Shown here: one piece after another, positions 26,249 to 33,909 of the stretch
How the letters are laid out: each line of letters begins with the position of its first letter
Numbering within the stretch: position 1 is the first letter of the stretch
Assembly (NCBI GenBank): GCA_903930515.1
Contig: CAIYYW010000313.1
Coordinates: forward strand, 1 to 47,767
From: an uncultured delta proteobacterium
GTDB taxonomy: Bacteria > RBG-13-61-14 > DRUE01
Direction of reading: 5' to 3'
Length of the DNA: 47,767 nucleotides
Made by a program: the position numbers and the translations under genes
Notes under the pieces: generated by a model
The model's input: only the letters and a program-made list of their open reading frames with translations
Database searches by the model: none
Told to the model about the DNA's origin: nothing

Positions 26249-27517
26249 ATGAGGATGAGGGTATGGTTGGCGGGGATGGCGCTGCTGGTTTATGCCGGGT
26301 ATTTGCCGGCGAAGGATTTGCCCAATGTGATCATCCTGTCGGTGGACTCGCTGAGGCCGGATCATATTGCCGCTTCCGGATACCCCCATCCGATCACACC
26401 CAACATAGACCGGGTGGCGGATTCCGGGGTGACTTTCCAGGAGGCTCATTCATCCATCCCGCTCACCAATCCCTCCCTGTCCATCCTTTTTACTTCCCAC
26501 TACCTTTCCCAGACCGGCGTGAACCGGAACGGGATCACCCTCCTGCCCGGGAACCGGACCCTGGCCGAGGTCCTTCAAGGAAAGGGATACCATACGGCCG
26601 CGGTGATGGGCTGCTGGGCGCTTTATCATTCGCGTTCTGGCTTGGACCGCGGTTTTGAATTTTATCAGGATTCCGGCGCCGGCTGGAATTTGGAATTGGA
26701 CGCGAAGGTTCTTACCGGTCGCGCGCAAGCGCTCCTGACTTCCGATCTTAAGGAGCCGTTCTTCCTATTCCTTCATTACGCGGAGCCGCATCAGCCGCAC
26801 CGATCATATTCGGCGCCGGGAAATCAAGCGGTCAACCGCGTTGACGACGACCGTCCTGCGGTGGAGAAAAACTATGACAGCGAAGTGGCTTATGTGGACC
26901 ATTGGATCGGGGTGCTGCTCACAGACCTGGAGTCGCGCGGGTTCCTGGATAATGCGATTGTGATCGTGATGTCCGACCACGGCGAGAGCCTGGGAGAAAA
27001 CGGTTATGTCGGGCACGGCCGCAAGCTGTATGAAAATATTTTGCGCATCGCCCTGATCGTTTCCGGGCCGAAGATTCCCGCGGGCAAGAAAATCCGGTCC
27101 CCGGCGCAGACGCTGGACCTGATGCCCACCATCCTTTCCTACCTGGGGGTTGAGCCGGATAGCAAGATGGAAGGCCGGGATTTGATCCCGAACATCATCA
27201 AGGACCAGCCCCTGGAGCCGGTGCAGATGTTTTTCGAGACTTATGGGACTGCGGTGCTGGACCTTCCCGGAATAAAAAAAGCCGCAAGGGAATCCCCGCC
27301 CTCGGCCATCGGACTACGCGTGGGCGATCTCAAGATCGTGCACTATCTGAAGGGAAACGGATGGGAGGTTTACGATTTGGCGCGGGACCCTGAGGAAAAA
27401 GACAATTTATTCAATCCGGAAAACCCCGAGCATCGGAAACTGGCCGAGCTATTGCTGGAAAATTTCCGGGTCAAGAGCGCCGCGGGAAAGAGATTGAAAC
27501 TGGAATTCCGTCCCTGA
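26249..27517 (+). CDS. Secreted sulfatase-family protein lacking the canonical formylglycine motif
   Basis: This alkaline-phosphatase-superfamily protein of 422 residues has a signal peptide (VWLAGMALLVYAGYLPA). The first metal-binding motif is VIILSVDSLRPDHI, and the second metal site is VMSDHGESLGENG with HGRKLYENILRIALIV. At the nucleophile position the usual C/S-x-P-x-R reads TNPSL, so the formylglycine residue is absent. Sulfatase activity is therefore doubtful; a phosphodiesterase or phosphonate-type hydrolase is an alternative. ATGAGG is repeated three times (ATGs at 26243, 26249, 26255). AGGGGGG at 26236-26242 gives best spacing for 26249. It is monocistronic and divergent from the protease. 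Confidence 0.8.
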   Translation: MRMRVWLAGMALLVYAGYLPAKDLPNVIILSVDSLRPDHIAASGYPHPITPNIDRVADSGVTFQEAHSSIPLTNPSLSILFTSHYLSQTGVNRNGITLLPGNRTLAEVLQGKGYHTAAVMGCWALYHSRSGLDRGFEFYQDSGAGWNLELDAKVLTGRAQALLTSDLKEPFFLFLHYAEPHQPHRSYSAPGNQAVNRVDDDRPAVEKNYDSEVAYVDHWIGVLLTDLESRGFLDNAIVIVMSDHGESLGENGYVGHGRKLYENILRIALIVSGPKIPAGKKIRSPAQTLDLMPTILSYLGVEPDSKMEGRDLIPNIIKDQPLEPVQMFFETYGTAVLDLPGIKKAARESPPSAIGLRVGDLKIVHYLKGNGWEVYDLARDPEEKDNLFNPENPEHRKLAELLLENFRVKSAAGKRLKLEFRP

Positions 27518-27576
27518 GGGATTGAACCGCAGGCAGTATCCCGCAAACCAGAAACAATACCTCGCGGGCTTTGCCC

Positions 27577-27598
27577 TCGGCCCTAAGCTCGGGGCCGA
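27577..27598. terminator. Hairpin between convergent genes
   Basis: TCGGCCC (27577-27583) pairs with GGGCCGA (27592-27598) around an 8-nt loop. It lies between the convergent sulfatase-fold and proline-rich genes and may terminate either transcript. There is no clear T-tract. Confidence 0.4.
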
Positions 27599-27623
27599 AT
27601 GCCGACTTTGCAAGTAAAAAATT

Positions 27624-29093
27624 TTAATTCGGCGCCCAGCTGTTGGACATCTGGTCCATCAATGCCAGCGCCAGGTTCTTGCTGGTGGTGTCCAAGTCCA
27701 GGACTTCCACCTTTCGCTTTTGGTTTTTAGGATTGCCCTTGGCGTCCAGGGTCAGATCGCCTTTGAGGATGATCTTGGTGTTGCCGGAAGAAAACGACTG
27801 TCCCAAGATTCCCCCGGTTTTTAAATCCTTGGCCGAGGCCTTGAAAATATAGCTAGTGGGGGACGACTCATCCGGGGAGATCATCACTTCCACGAAGATG
27901 TCCGCGTATTTGTTCAAGGCATCCATCTCAATCGACATCCGGTCCAGGTCGGTGGCCGATTTCGCCTTCAAGGATTCCTGGCCGGCCTGACGGACGATGG
28001 TGTTCCGGTCAACCATCTTGGCCCGGGCGCTGATGAACGGGCTTAGAAAACCGTTCTGGAATTTCCAGGTCTCCGCTTCCGCGAATAAGCACCGCTCTTC
28101 CGGCATCTCGGACCGGAGTTCCACCGATTCGAATTTCAGTCCCATCCCGATGCTGCTCTGCTGAGTATTGCTTTTCGAGGGCTGGGAGGATTGTGATTCC
28201 GCGGGAGTTGCCGGAGACGCGGGGGGGGCCGCTTCAGCCGGCGCCGAGCCGGTGGCCCCTGATGCCGGTTGAACTTCCAAAGGCTTGGTCGGTTCGGTTC
28301 CGGTCGGTTTTGCGTTTTCCGCGGGAGTTGCCGGAGGCGCGGGGGGGGGCGCTTCAGCCGGCGCCGAGCCGGTGGACCCTGATGCCGGTTGAACTTCCAA
28401 AGGCTTGACCGGGTCGGTTCCGGTCGGTTTTGCGTTTTCCGCGGGAGTTGCCGGAGGCGCGGGGGGGGACGCTTCAGCCGGAGCCGAGCCGGTGGATCCT
28501 GATGCCGGTTGAGCCTTCGCGGGATTGATAGGCTCCGGCGGTTTTTCCTCCGGCTTTGGCGATACCGTGGCGCCGGCTTCAGGCTTTGCTTCGGCCGGAG
28601 CGACGGTGGGCTTGGCCTCCGGGCTTGGGCTGGTTTCCGGCTTGGGTTCTGCCGTTGCCGGGGCAGGCTTTTCCGCGCTGCTTCCTTCGGCAGGCTTGGG
28701 TTCGGTTATTTTTCCCGGCTCGGTCGCTGCTGACTGAGGGGCCGGCTCCGCAACCGGCTGGCTCACCTCCGGCTTAACATCCTCTTTGACCGCGAAGCTT
28801 GATTGCTCTTGGCTTTTGGAACTGATCTCAATGTTGCCGGTGATCTCGGCCTGGACCTTCTCCTTCACCTTCCATTCCGTGGACTCCTCGCTCAATTCCC
28901 GGTTGATGAAGACCACGATCCGGGGCTGTTTCCTGGCTTGATATGACTTGCCGAAGGCCTTCAGGATTTTCTTCTCCTGCGCCGCGGAAAAAGTCAGCGC
29001 GGTTTCTTTCGGCTTGCCGCTCCCGCGGATCCCGATCGCGCAAAGGCAGAGCAGAAAAGAAACCACCAATAATTTTACCCGGCTTCGCTTCAT
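27624..29093 (-). CDS. Secreted Pro/Ala/Glu-rich repeat protein, CsgG-cluster associated
   Basis: A 489-residue protein of unknown function. A signal peptide (MKRSRVKLLVVSFLLCLCAIG) leads to a folded segment (~35-95), then a long Pro-Ala-Glu-Lys linker (~110-310), then a second folded domain (~315-489). The linker contains a 40-residue unit, starting QPASGSTGSAPAEA and ending TKPLEV-like, repeated about 2.7 times, encoded by a near-perfect 120-bp tandem repeat. The C-terminal domain (ERCLFAEAETWKFQNGF..., ending in MDQMSNSW) may be an alpha/beta fold like the neighbouring CsgG and GNA1162 proteins; this is inference. It has its own strong promoter and no ribosome-binding site. It is likely periplasmic, with the linker spanning distance. 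Confidence 0.75.
   Translation of the reverse strand: MKRSRVKLLVVSFLLCLCAIGIRGSGKPKETALTFSAAQEKKILKAFGKSYQARKQPRIVVFINRELSEESTEWKVKEKVQAEITGNIEISSKSQEQSSFAVKEDVKPEVSQPVAEPAPQSAATEPGKITEPKPAEGSSAEKPAPATAEPKPETSPSPEAKPTVAPAEAKPEAGATVSPKPEEKPPEPINPAKAQPASGSTGSAPAEASPPAPPATPAENAKPTGTDPVKPLEVQPASGSTGSAPAEAPPPAPPATPAENAKPTGTEPTKPLEVQPASGATGSAPAEAAPPASPATPAESQSSQPSKSNTQQSSIGMGLKFESVELRSEMPEERCLFAEAETWKFQNGFLSPFISARAKMVDRNTIVRQAGQESLKAKSATDLDRMSIEMDALNKYADIFVEVMISPDESSPTSYIFKASAKDLKTGGILGQSFSSGNTKIILKGDLTLDAKGNPKNQKRKVEVLDLDTTSKNLALALMDQMSNSWAPN
28201..28520. repeat. 120-bp in-frame tandem repeat with G8-G9 tracts
   Basis: Units start at 28201, 28321 and 28441; the third is complete for only ~80 bp. 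Each begins GCGGGAGTTGCCGGAG and contains a run of 8, 9 and 8 G respectively near base 20. Neighbouring bases compensate (GGCC, GGGC, GGAC) so that all units keep the frame. Units differ at only a few positions. Confidence 0.9.
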
Positions 29094-29101
29094 TTTACTT
29101 T

Positions 29102-29130
29102 ATAATATTAGAATTCGTGTTCGCTGTCAA
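29102..29130 (-). promoter_or_regulatory. Near-consensus promoter at the start of the repeat-protein gene
   Basis: On the minus strand, TTGACA (29125-29130), a 17-bp spacer and TATTAT (29102-29107) form the best promoter in the window. Only 8 nt (AAAGTAAA) separate the -10 box from the ATG at 29093, so the message would start at or next to the ATG without a Shine-Dalgarno sequence. Confidence 0.75.
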
Positions 29131-29172
29131 GGATTCCGGTCTTTGCCGGGGGTGGGATCGGGCGGCTCGTTT

Positions 29173-29955
29173 TTAATGGTTGAAAGGGGGATGGGGATGC
29201 CCGGAAGGGATCACGGGATTGAACATCATCCAGTAATTGACATAGTCGCCTTCCCAAACCGTTTGATCCGCGTCCCAGGGATAGAACCTTGCGCCGTAGG
29301 GACCGTCGGGGAGGGTTGAAAGGACTTGCCGCACCGCGTCTTCCGCGTAAGGCCGATACTGGGATAAGACGGAAAAAGCCGCATTATAGGCCGCCACCGC
29401 AACCAGGGATTCTTCCGGACGGCGGAAGCTGAGCGCGAGCAACAGGCTCGGTAAAAGGGTGTTTTCGCTTGAAGTCTGCTCGCTCTTCCAGAGGGTCTCT
29501 CCGGTTTTGGCGTCCTTCATCTCCAGCGAAAGCCCGACGGTGATGTCCGAATACAGGAACGCGTAATGCTTGTTGAATTCGGTCACGGTCCCGTAAAGCA
29601 GGGCGTCCGCTCCGAGCAGGTTCCCCAGTTCCCGGGGCGTGAACATATAAACATCGTGCGAGATCATTACGCCGTTGTCCTTGAGCTTCCGGTCAACCTG
29701 GTCCAGGGGAAGGCTATGGTAGCCCTGGTATTCCAGGCGCTGATGAATAATCGGCCGAACCAGGGGAGTGGCGTCCAAATCCACGCTCATATTGTCCATC
29801 GGCAGCACCGCGATCAAGGCCGGCCTTTGCTGATTAAAATTCGGGTGCAGGACCACGGTCGGGTTTTGAACGGCGCATCCCAAAAGCCAGGCGCAGATCG
29901 CGGCCGGGATCAACCAAGCGGCCGCGGTTTTATTTATTTTTTCCGGTCGGATCAG
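29173..29955 (-). CDS. GNA1162/DUF799-like lipoprotein
   Basis: This lipoprotein resembles the GNA1162 (DUF799) family, with IAVLPMDNMSVDLDATPLVRP and LGADALLYGTVTEF. Such proteins accompany CsgG-family proteins in a conserved operon of unknown function at the outer membrane. Start: no ATG fits. A CTG at 29955, six to eight bases after GAGGAAA, gives 260 residues with a proper lipoprotein signal (MIRPEKINKTAAAWLIPAAI then CAWLLGC). A TTG at 29913 would leave a 12-residue signal and has no ribosome-binding site. It lies 19 bp after the csgG-like gene. Confidence 0.78.
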   Translation of the reverse strand: MIRPEKINKTAAAWLIPAAICAWLLGCAVQNPTVVLHPNFNQQRPALIAVLPMDNMSVDLDATPLVRPIIHQRLEYQGYHSLPLDQVDRKLKDNGVMISHDVYMFTPRELGNLLGADALLYGTVTEFNKHYAFLYSDITVGLSLEMKDAKTGETLWKSEQTSSENTLLPSLLLALSFRRPEESLVAVAAYNAAFSVLSQYRPYAEDAVRQVLSTLPDGPYGARFYPWDADQTVWEGDYVNYWMMFNPVIPSGHPHPPFNH

Positions 29956-29974
29956 TCGTTTCCTCGGGTTGAGT

Positions 29975-30922
29975 TTAAAATTTGCCGGCGTCCTGCTCCA
30001 GGACCACGATGTCGCCTTTGGACGATCCTCCGCCGGAGGAGACCCTGGCTTTGGAAAGGTCTTCTCCGGTCAGCTCGTACACTTCCGCGCTTCCGATCTT
30101 CCGGGTTTTGTATCCGAGGAACGCCCCGGTCTCCGGGTCGGTGATTTTTCCGGTCACCTTTAAAATCGCCAGGCGGGAACCGATGGGCATGGCGCTTTTG
30201 CGTCCGGCATTGACATAGACGGTTTCCTGTCCGTTGATCAGGTCCACATCCGCGACCCGCCCCTCCCAGGGTGTCTCCTGCAGGCGCTGGATCAGGCTGA
30301 CGATGAACTGGTCAATGGAGGCCCGGAGCGCCTTGTCCGCCATAGTCTCGTCATAACTTGCGGAGCTTCCGAAGCCGAGGGTTTGCTCGGTTTCCTGCTC
30401 GGTCCTGCCGGTGCCGGAATCAGCGGTGATGATTTTTCCCGTGGTCACATCCACCACCCGGACATCCACGGTGGCCTCGGCGATCTGGACCTTTTTCTTG
30501 TAAACGCCATAGTCCTTGGCTTCTTCCCATTGTCCGAACTGGGTGATGCTGCCGATGATCACGGCTTGGATCCCGACCAGCTTGCCCGGCTCGGCCGCGC
30601 TGATGGGATTGATCTTTCCTGATTCAATCAGGTTAAATTCCTTTTCCAGCTCCTTTAAATCAGCGCGCTCGTAAAGCTCGAACAGCCCGCTTTTTTCCAG
30701 CTCGGAATAAAGGATGTCCAGAGCGGCCTGGGTCAGCTGGTCCTGGCCGTAGCGCGATTTGTTCTTGAAGGCGAAAATGCCCACCCGCTTCTTGGGGCCG
30801 CTGAGCTTGTAGACCGGCCGAGTCGGCGTGGTCATCTCCGGCTCCTTTTTGCTGTTGGCGCAGGAAAAGATCAATGCCGCCAACCCGAGAATCAAAACGG
30901 ATTGAAAAATATTTTTGTTCAT
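29975..30922 (-). CDS. CsgG-family outer-membrane lipoprotein
   Basis: This 315-residue CsgG-family protein has a lipoprotein signal ending LAALIFSCA and the CsgG core: KKRVGIFAFKNKSRYGQ, ALDILYSELEKSGLFELYER, IIGSITQFGQWEE, EATVDVRVVDVTTGKI. A C-terminal all-beta region follows (VNAGRKSAMPIGSRLAILKV). No curli genes are present. In many diderms a CsgG-GNA1162 pair works in envelope assembly by an unknown mechanism. Its ATG overlaps the cysS stop by 4 nt, with GGGAGG upstream inside cysS, so expression is coupled to a housekeeping operon. Confidence 0.88.
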   Translation of the reverse strand: MNKNIFQSVLILGLAALIFSCANSKKEPEMTTPTRPVYKLSGPKKRVGIFAFKNKSRYGQDQLTQAALDILYSELEKSGLFELYERADLKELEKEFNLIESGKINPISAAEPGKLVGIQAVIIGSITQFGQWEEAKDYGVYKKKVQIAEATVDVRVVDVTTGKIITADSGTGRTEQETEQTLGFGSSASYDETMADKALRASIDQFIVSLIQRLQETPWEGRVADVDLINGQETVYVNAGRKSAMPIGSRLAILKVTGKITDPETGAFLGYKTRKIGSAEVYELTGEDLSKARVSSGGGSSKGDIVVLEQDAGKF

Positions 30923-32418
30923 TTCCCGCCTCCCGAGGCTTGCTGTTTTTGATGCACCTTTTTTAGTTCAAGATTCCAGGTCGTGCCTTCTTTGGTGTCC
31001 TCCAATAAAATACCCCGGTCCGCGAGTTCGGCCCGGATGGAATCCGCCACGGAAAATTTCTTCTCCAACCTGGCCTGGGCCCGCTCCCGGATCTTCGCCT
31101 CAATTTCCTCCGGCTGAAGGCCGATGATGACGATCGCCTTCGTTTTTGCCAGCTCGGTATATCGCGCGGGCTTTTCCTGGAAAAGGCCGATGATCTCCCC
31201 CAGCCGGACCAGTTCCTGAAAGCTTTTCCGGAGCAGGCTCGCCCCGGCCGGGTCTTTGCCGAATTTGGGGAGGTCCAGATGCTGGTTGAGCAGTCTGAGG
31301 AAATCGTTGAAAAGAGCGATCACCCTGGCGGTGTTGAAATCGTCGTCCATCGCTTCCATGAACTCGGATTCCAGCTTGGCCAGCTTTTCCGAAAGCGGGT
31401 TTTGTTCGGCCGGATTGGCCTCCGCGGATCCCAGTTTTTCAATCCGTAAAAAAGCCTGGTAAAAACGCCAGAGGGTCTCCTCGGCCTGGAGCAGGTTATC
31501 TTCCGCGAAATCTATCGGACTCCTCCAGTGCGCGGAGGAGTAAAAATATCTCACCACTTCCGGATGGTATCGCTTGAGCAGGTCGCGGATCAGGAGGATG
31601 TTTCCTAAAGACTTGCTCATCTTTTCCTGGTTGACCTGGACAAATCCGTTATGGAGCCAGTAGTTGACCATCTTCTTGCCGGAGGCGGCCTCGCTCTGGG
31701 CGATTTCGTTCTCGTGATGGGGGAAGATCAAATCCTTTCCCCCGCCGTGGATGTCAAAGGGGTTGCCCAAATATTTAGTGCTCATCGCCGAGCATTCAAT
31801 ATGCCAGCCCGGCCTTCCCGGCCCCCAGGGGCTTTCCCATTTCGGCTCATTAGGCTTGGCCGCTTTCCAGAGCGCGAAATCCAGCGGGTCTTCCTTTGCC
31901 TCGTTGATCCCCACCCGGGCCCCGGATTCCAAATCGTCCAGCGCGCGCTTGGACAGACGGCCGTAGGCGTGGAATTTCCGGACCGAGAAGAAGACATCGC
32001 CGGCCGAAGGATACGCGAACCCTTTGTCAATCAAGGCCTGGATGGTGGAGATGATCTCCGGGATATGATCGCTCACCCTGGGGGTATGGCTGGGCTTCCG
32101 GATCCGGAGAGATTCCATATCCTGCTCGTAACTATTGATGTAGCGCTCCGCGATCTCGGAGGCGGGAATGCCGTCTTTATTCGCCCGGTTAATGATCTTG
32201 TCGTCAACATCGGTGTAGTTCCGGACATAAGTGACCCGGTACCCGCGGAACTGGAAATAGCGGTAGATCACATCAAACATCACCGCGGCTCTTCCGTGCC
32301 CGATATGGCTGTCGTCATAAACGGTCGGCCCGCACACATACATCCGGACCTCGCCCGGATGAATCTCCTTGAATTCCTCTTTCCGCGCGTTCAAGGTGTT
32401 GTAAACTGAAATACCCAT
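30919..32418 (-). CDS. cysS: Cysteinyl-tRNA synthetase
   Basis: This 499-residue class I synthetase charges tRNA-Cys. The HIGH motif is VYDDSHIGHGRAAVMF and the KMSKS motif EKMSKSLGN. Zinc ligands are the Cys in YVCGPTVYD, the Cys in HIECSAMS, and His/Glu in FPHHENE. The C-terminal anticodon-binding part is present. The ATG at 32418 follows AGGAGA; an in-frame ATG at 32448 lacks support. It is preceded by ispD-ispF and runs by overlap into the csgG-like gene. Confidence 0.97.
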   Translation of the reverse strand: MGISVYNTLNARKEEFKEIHPGEVRMYVCGPTVYDDSHIGHGRAAVMFDVIYRYFQFRGYRVTYVRNYTDVDDKIINRANKDGIPASEIAERYINSYEQDMESLRIRKPSHTPRVSDHIPEIISTIQALIDKGFAYPSAGDVFFSVRKFHAYGRLSKRALDDLESGARVGINEAKEDPLDFALWKAAKPNEPKWESPWGPGRPGWHIECSAMSTKYLGNPFDIHGGGKDLIFPHHENEIAQSEAASGKKMVNYWLHNGFVQVNQEKMSKSLGNILLIRDLLKRYHPEVVRYFYSSAHWRSPIDFAEDNLLQAEETLWRFYQAFLRIEKLGSAEANPAEQNPLSEKLAKLESEFMEAMDDDFNTARVIALFNDFLRLLNQHLDLPKFGKDPAGASLLRKSFQELVRLGEIIGLFQEKPARYTELAKTKAIVIIGLQPEEIEAKIRERAQARLEKKFSVADSIRAELADRGILLEDTKEGTTWNLELKKVHQKQQASGGGK

Positions 32419-32457
32419 TGCTATTTGTCTCCTGTAATTTCTTTCCACACTGTGCGA

Positions 32458-32471
32458 GCGCCTTCAGGCGC
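32458..32471. repeat. Short hairpin next to palindromic element copy 2
   Basis: GCGCC (32458-32462), TTCA and GGCGC (32467-32471) form a perfect 5-bp hairpin just downstream (minus sense) of the REP-like element, between ispF and cysS. Confidence 0.45.
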
Positions 32472-32473
32472 GA

Positions 32474-32506
32474 TCTTCGTGGCGCAGACACTCTGGTCTG
32501 CGCACA
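32474..32506 (-). repeat. REP-like palindromic element, copy 2 (after ispF stop)
   Basis: On the minus strand GCGCAGAC (32496-32503) and GTCTGCGC (32482-32489) form a stem around CAGAGT, followed by CACGAAGA as in copy 1. It begins 1 nt after the ispF stop codon and lies upstream of cysS in the transcript sense. Relative to copy 1 the stem bases change on both sides so that pairing is kept. Confidence 0.75.
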
Positions 32507-32507
32507 T

Positions 32508-32987
32508 TTATGCTTTTTTCACCAAACACACCGCAAACGCCGCAATCCCTTCCTTCCTCCCCAGCGCCCCCATCAGCTCCGGCGTGGTGGCTTTCACGCT
32601 CACATCTTCGTCTTTTATCCCCAGCGCTTTCGCCAGGTTCTTCTCCATCTGCTCAAGTTTTCCGGCCAGCTTCGGCTCTTCCAGAATCACCATCAGGTCC
32701 AAATTCACCGGCTCATACCCCTTGGCCCGGATCAGCTCGCCGCAATTCTTCAACAGCTTCAAACTGTCCGCGTCCTTAAAAGCCGGGTCGGTGTTCGGGA
32801 AATGTTTGCCGATGTCCCCGAGCCGGCACGCCCCGAGAAGGGCGTCAGCCGCGGCGTGCGCGACCACATCCGCGTCCGAATGACCGGCCAGCCCGAGCGG
32901 GTATTTGAAAAGGACCCCGCCCAGGATCAGCTTCCGTTTTTTTTCAAACCGATGAAAATCTATTCCCAGTCCCACCCGTAAATTCAT
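32508..32987 (-). CDS. ispF: 2-C-methyl-D-erythritol 2,4-cyclodiphosphate synthase
   Basis: IspF closes the cyclodiphosphate ring in the non-mevalonate isoprenoid pathway. Zinc and substrate motifs are VGLGIDFHRF and GHSDADVVAHAAADALLGA. DIGKHFPNTDPAFK and the C-terminal KATTPELMGALGRKEG are typical. The ATG at 32987 overlaps the ispD stop by one base (TGATG) and gives 159 residues, the family length. Confidence 0.97.
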   Translation of the reverse strand: MNLRVGLGIDFHRFEKKRKLILGGVLFKYPLGLAGHSDADVVAHAAADALLGACRLGDIGKHFPNTDPAFKDADSLKLLKNCGELIRAKGYEPVNLDLMVILEEPKLAGKLEQMEKNLAKALGIKDEDVSVKATTPELMGALGRKEGIAAFAVCLVKKA

Positions 32988-33661
32988 CAGCCCAACTCCT
33001 GCGCGATCAATTCCGCCAGCTTTAAATCCAGCGGGGTGGTGATCTTCAAATTGGTGTCCTCGCCCGGGACCATAAACACCTCCCCGCCCGCCCATTCCAT
33101 CAGGCCGGCGTCGTCCGTGGTATAAAAGCCGAGGTTCTGCGCCCGCTGATGCGCGTCCAGGATCAGCTCGCGCCGGAAAACCTGCGGGGTCTGGATAGAG
33201 AACAGACGGCTCCGGTCCACCGTGCCGATGATCCGTCTCTGCTTCGGGTCTATCTCCTTGATCGTCTCCCTGATCGGAAGGCCCGGGATCGCGGCTCCGG
33301 TCTTCTCCGCCTCGGCAATCACCCGCTCAATCAACCCCCGGGTCGGGAACGGACGCACCCCGTCGTGGATCAGGACCAGTTCCGCGGAGGGAGAGCAGGC
33401 CAAAAGACCGGCGTAAACCGAATCCTGCCGCTCCGCTCCCCCGACCACGATCCGGGCTTCCCTGCCCGAGAGAATTTCCGAGGCCCTTGCCTGATGCTCG
33501 GCCGGGACCACTACAATCATCTCGCTGATCCGGTTGCAGGCCCAAATCCGCTCCACGCTCCAGAGCAAAATCGGCTTGCCCCTGATTTCCAGGAACTGCT
33601 TGGGCAAAGAGGCGTTGATCCGCTCCCCTCTCCCCCCCGCAACCACCATCCCGCTGATCAT
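32987..33661 (-). CDS. ispD: 2-C-methyl-D-erythritol 4-phosphate cytidylyltransferase
   Basis: IspD makes CDP-methylerythritol with CTP. Motifs include VVAGGRGERINASLPKQFLEIRG-like CTP loop residues (AGGRGER, LPKQF), IHDGVRPFP, and TVDRSRLFSIQTPQVFR with TDDAGLME. The length of 224 residues is normal. TAGAAT lies 6 nt before the ATG with no ribosome-binding site, so it may be leaderless. It heads the ispD-ispF-cysS-csgG-GNA1162 run. Confidence 0.97.
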   Translation of the reverse strand: MISGMVVAGGRGERINASLPKQFLEIRGKPILLWSVERIWACNRISEMIVVVPAEHQARASEILSGREARIVVGGAERQDSVYAGLLACSPSAELVLIHDGVRPFPTRGLIERVIAEAEKTGAAIPGLPIRETIKEIDPKQRRIIGTVDRSRLFSIQTPQVFRRELILDAHQRAQNLGFYTTDDAGLMEWAGGEVFMVPGEDTNLKITTPLDLKLAELIAQELG

Positions 33662-33667
33662 TTCAAG

Positions 33668-33673
33668 ATTCTA
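33668..33673 (-). promoter_or_regulatory. -10 box abutting the ispD start
   Basis: TAGAAT on the minus strand is followed by CTTGAA and the ATG at 33661, so the transcript would begin at the start codon. The best upstream hexamer (TAGAAA, 17-bp spacer) is a poor -35. Confidence 0.4.
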
Positions 33674-33869
33674 TCATTTCCCGCCCGGAATTTCTAGCCT
33701 TTCAAAATCAGGTTGATTCCGGAGTTGCCGGTTTATGCCAAAACCCCAAGGGCCGCCGATCTTTCGGATGAATGGAGGGATATCGCGGAAGTCCGGCCGG
33801 TTTGAATTAATCGTCAGCAGGGCGTTCAAATTTTAAACGCGGCCGAATTCCCGCAAAAAAGTCTCAAAT

Positions 33870-33887
33870 AATCACCCTGGAGTGATT
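33870..33887 (-). terminator. Probable terminator of the symporter gene
   Basis: AATCAC (33870-33875) pairs with GTGATT (33882-33887) around a 6-nt loop, about 22 bp past the symporter stop. In the minus sense it is followed by ATTTGAGACTTTTTT, a moderate T-rich tail. The other ~190 bp of this 248-bp gap hold nothing recognisable apart from the ispD -10 box. Confidence 0.45.
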
Positions 33888-33909
33888 TATTTTTGCCGCT
33901 GTTCCGGTT

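Noticed and set aside
28201-28520. Possible CRISPR array
   Set aside because: Units are 120 bp, contiguous without spacers, and encode an in-frame repeat in a secreted protein.
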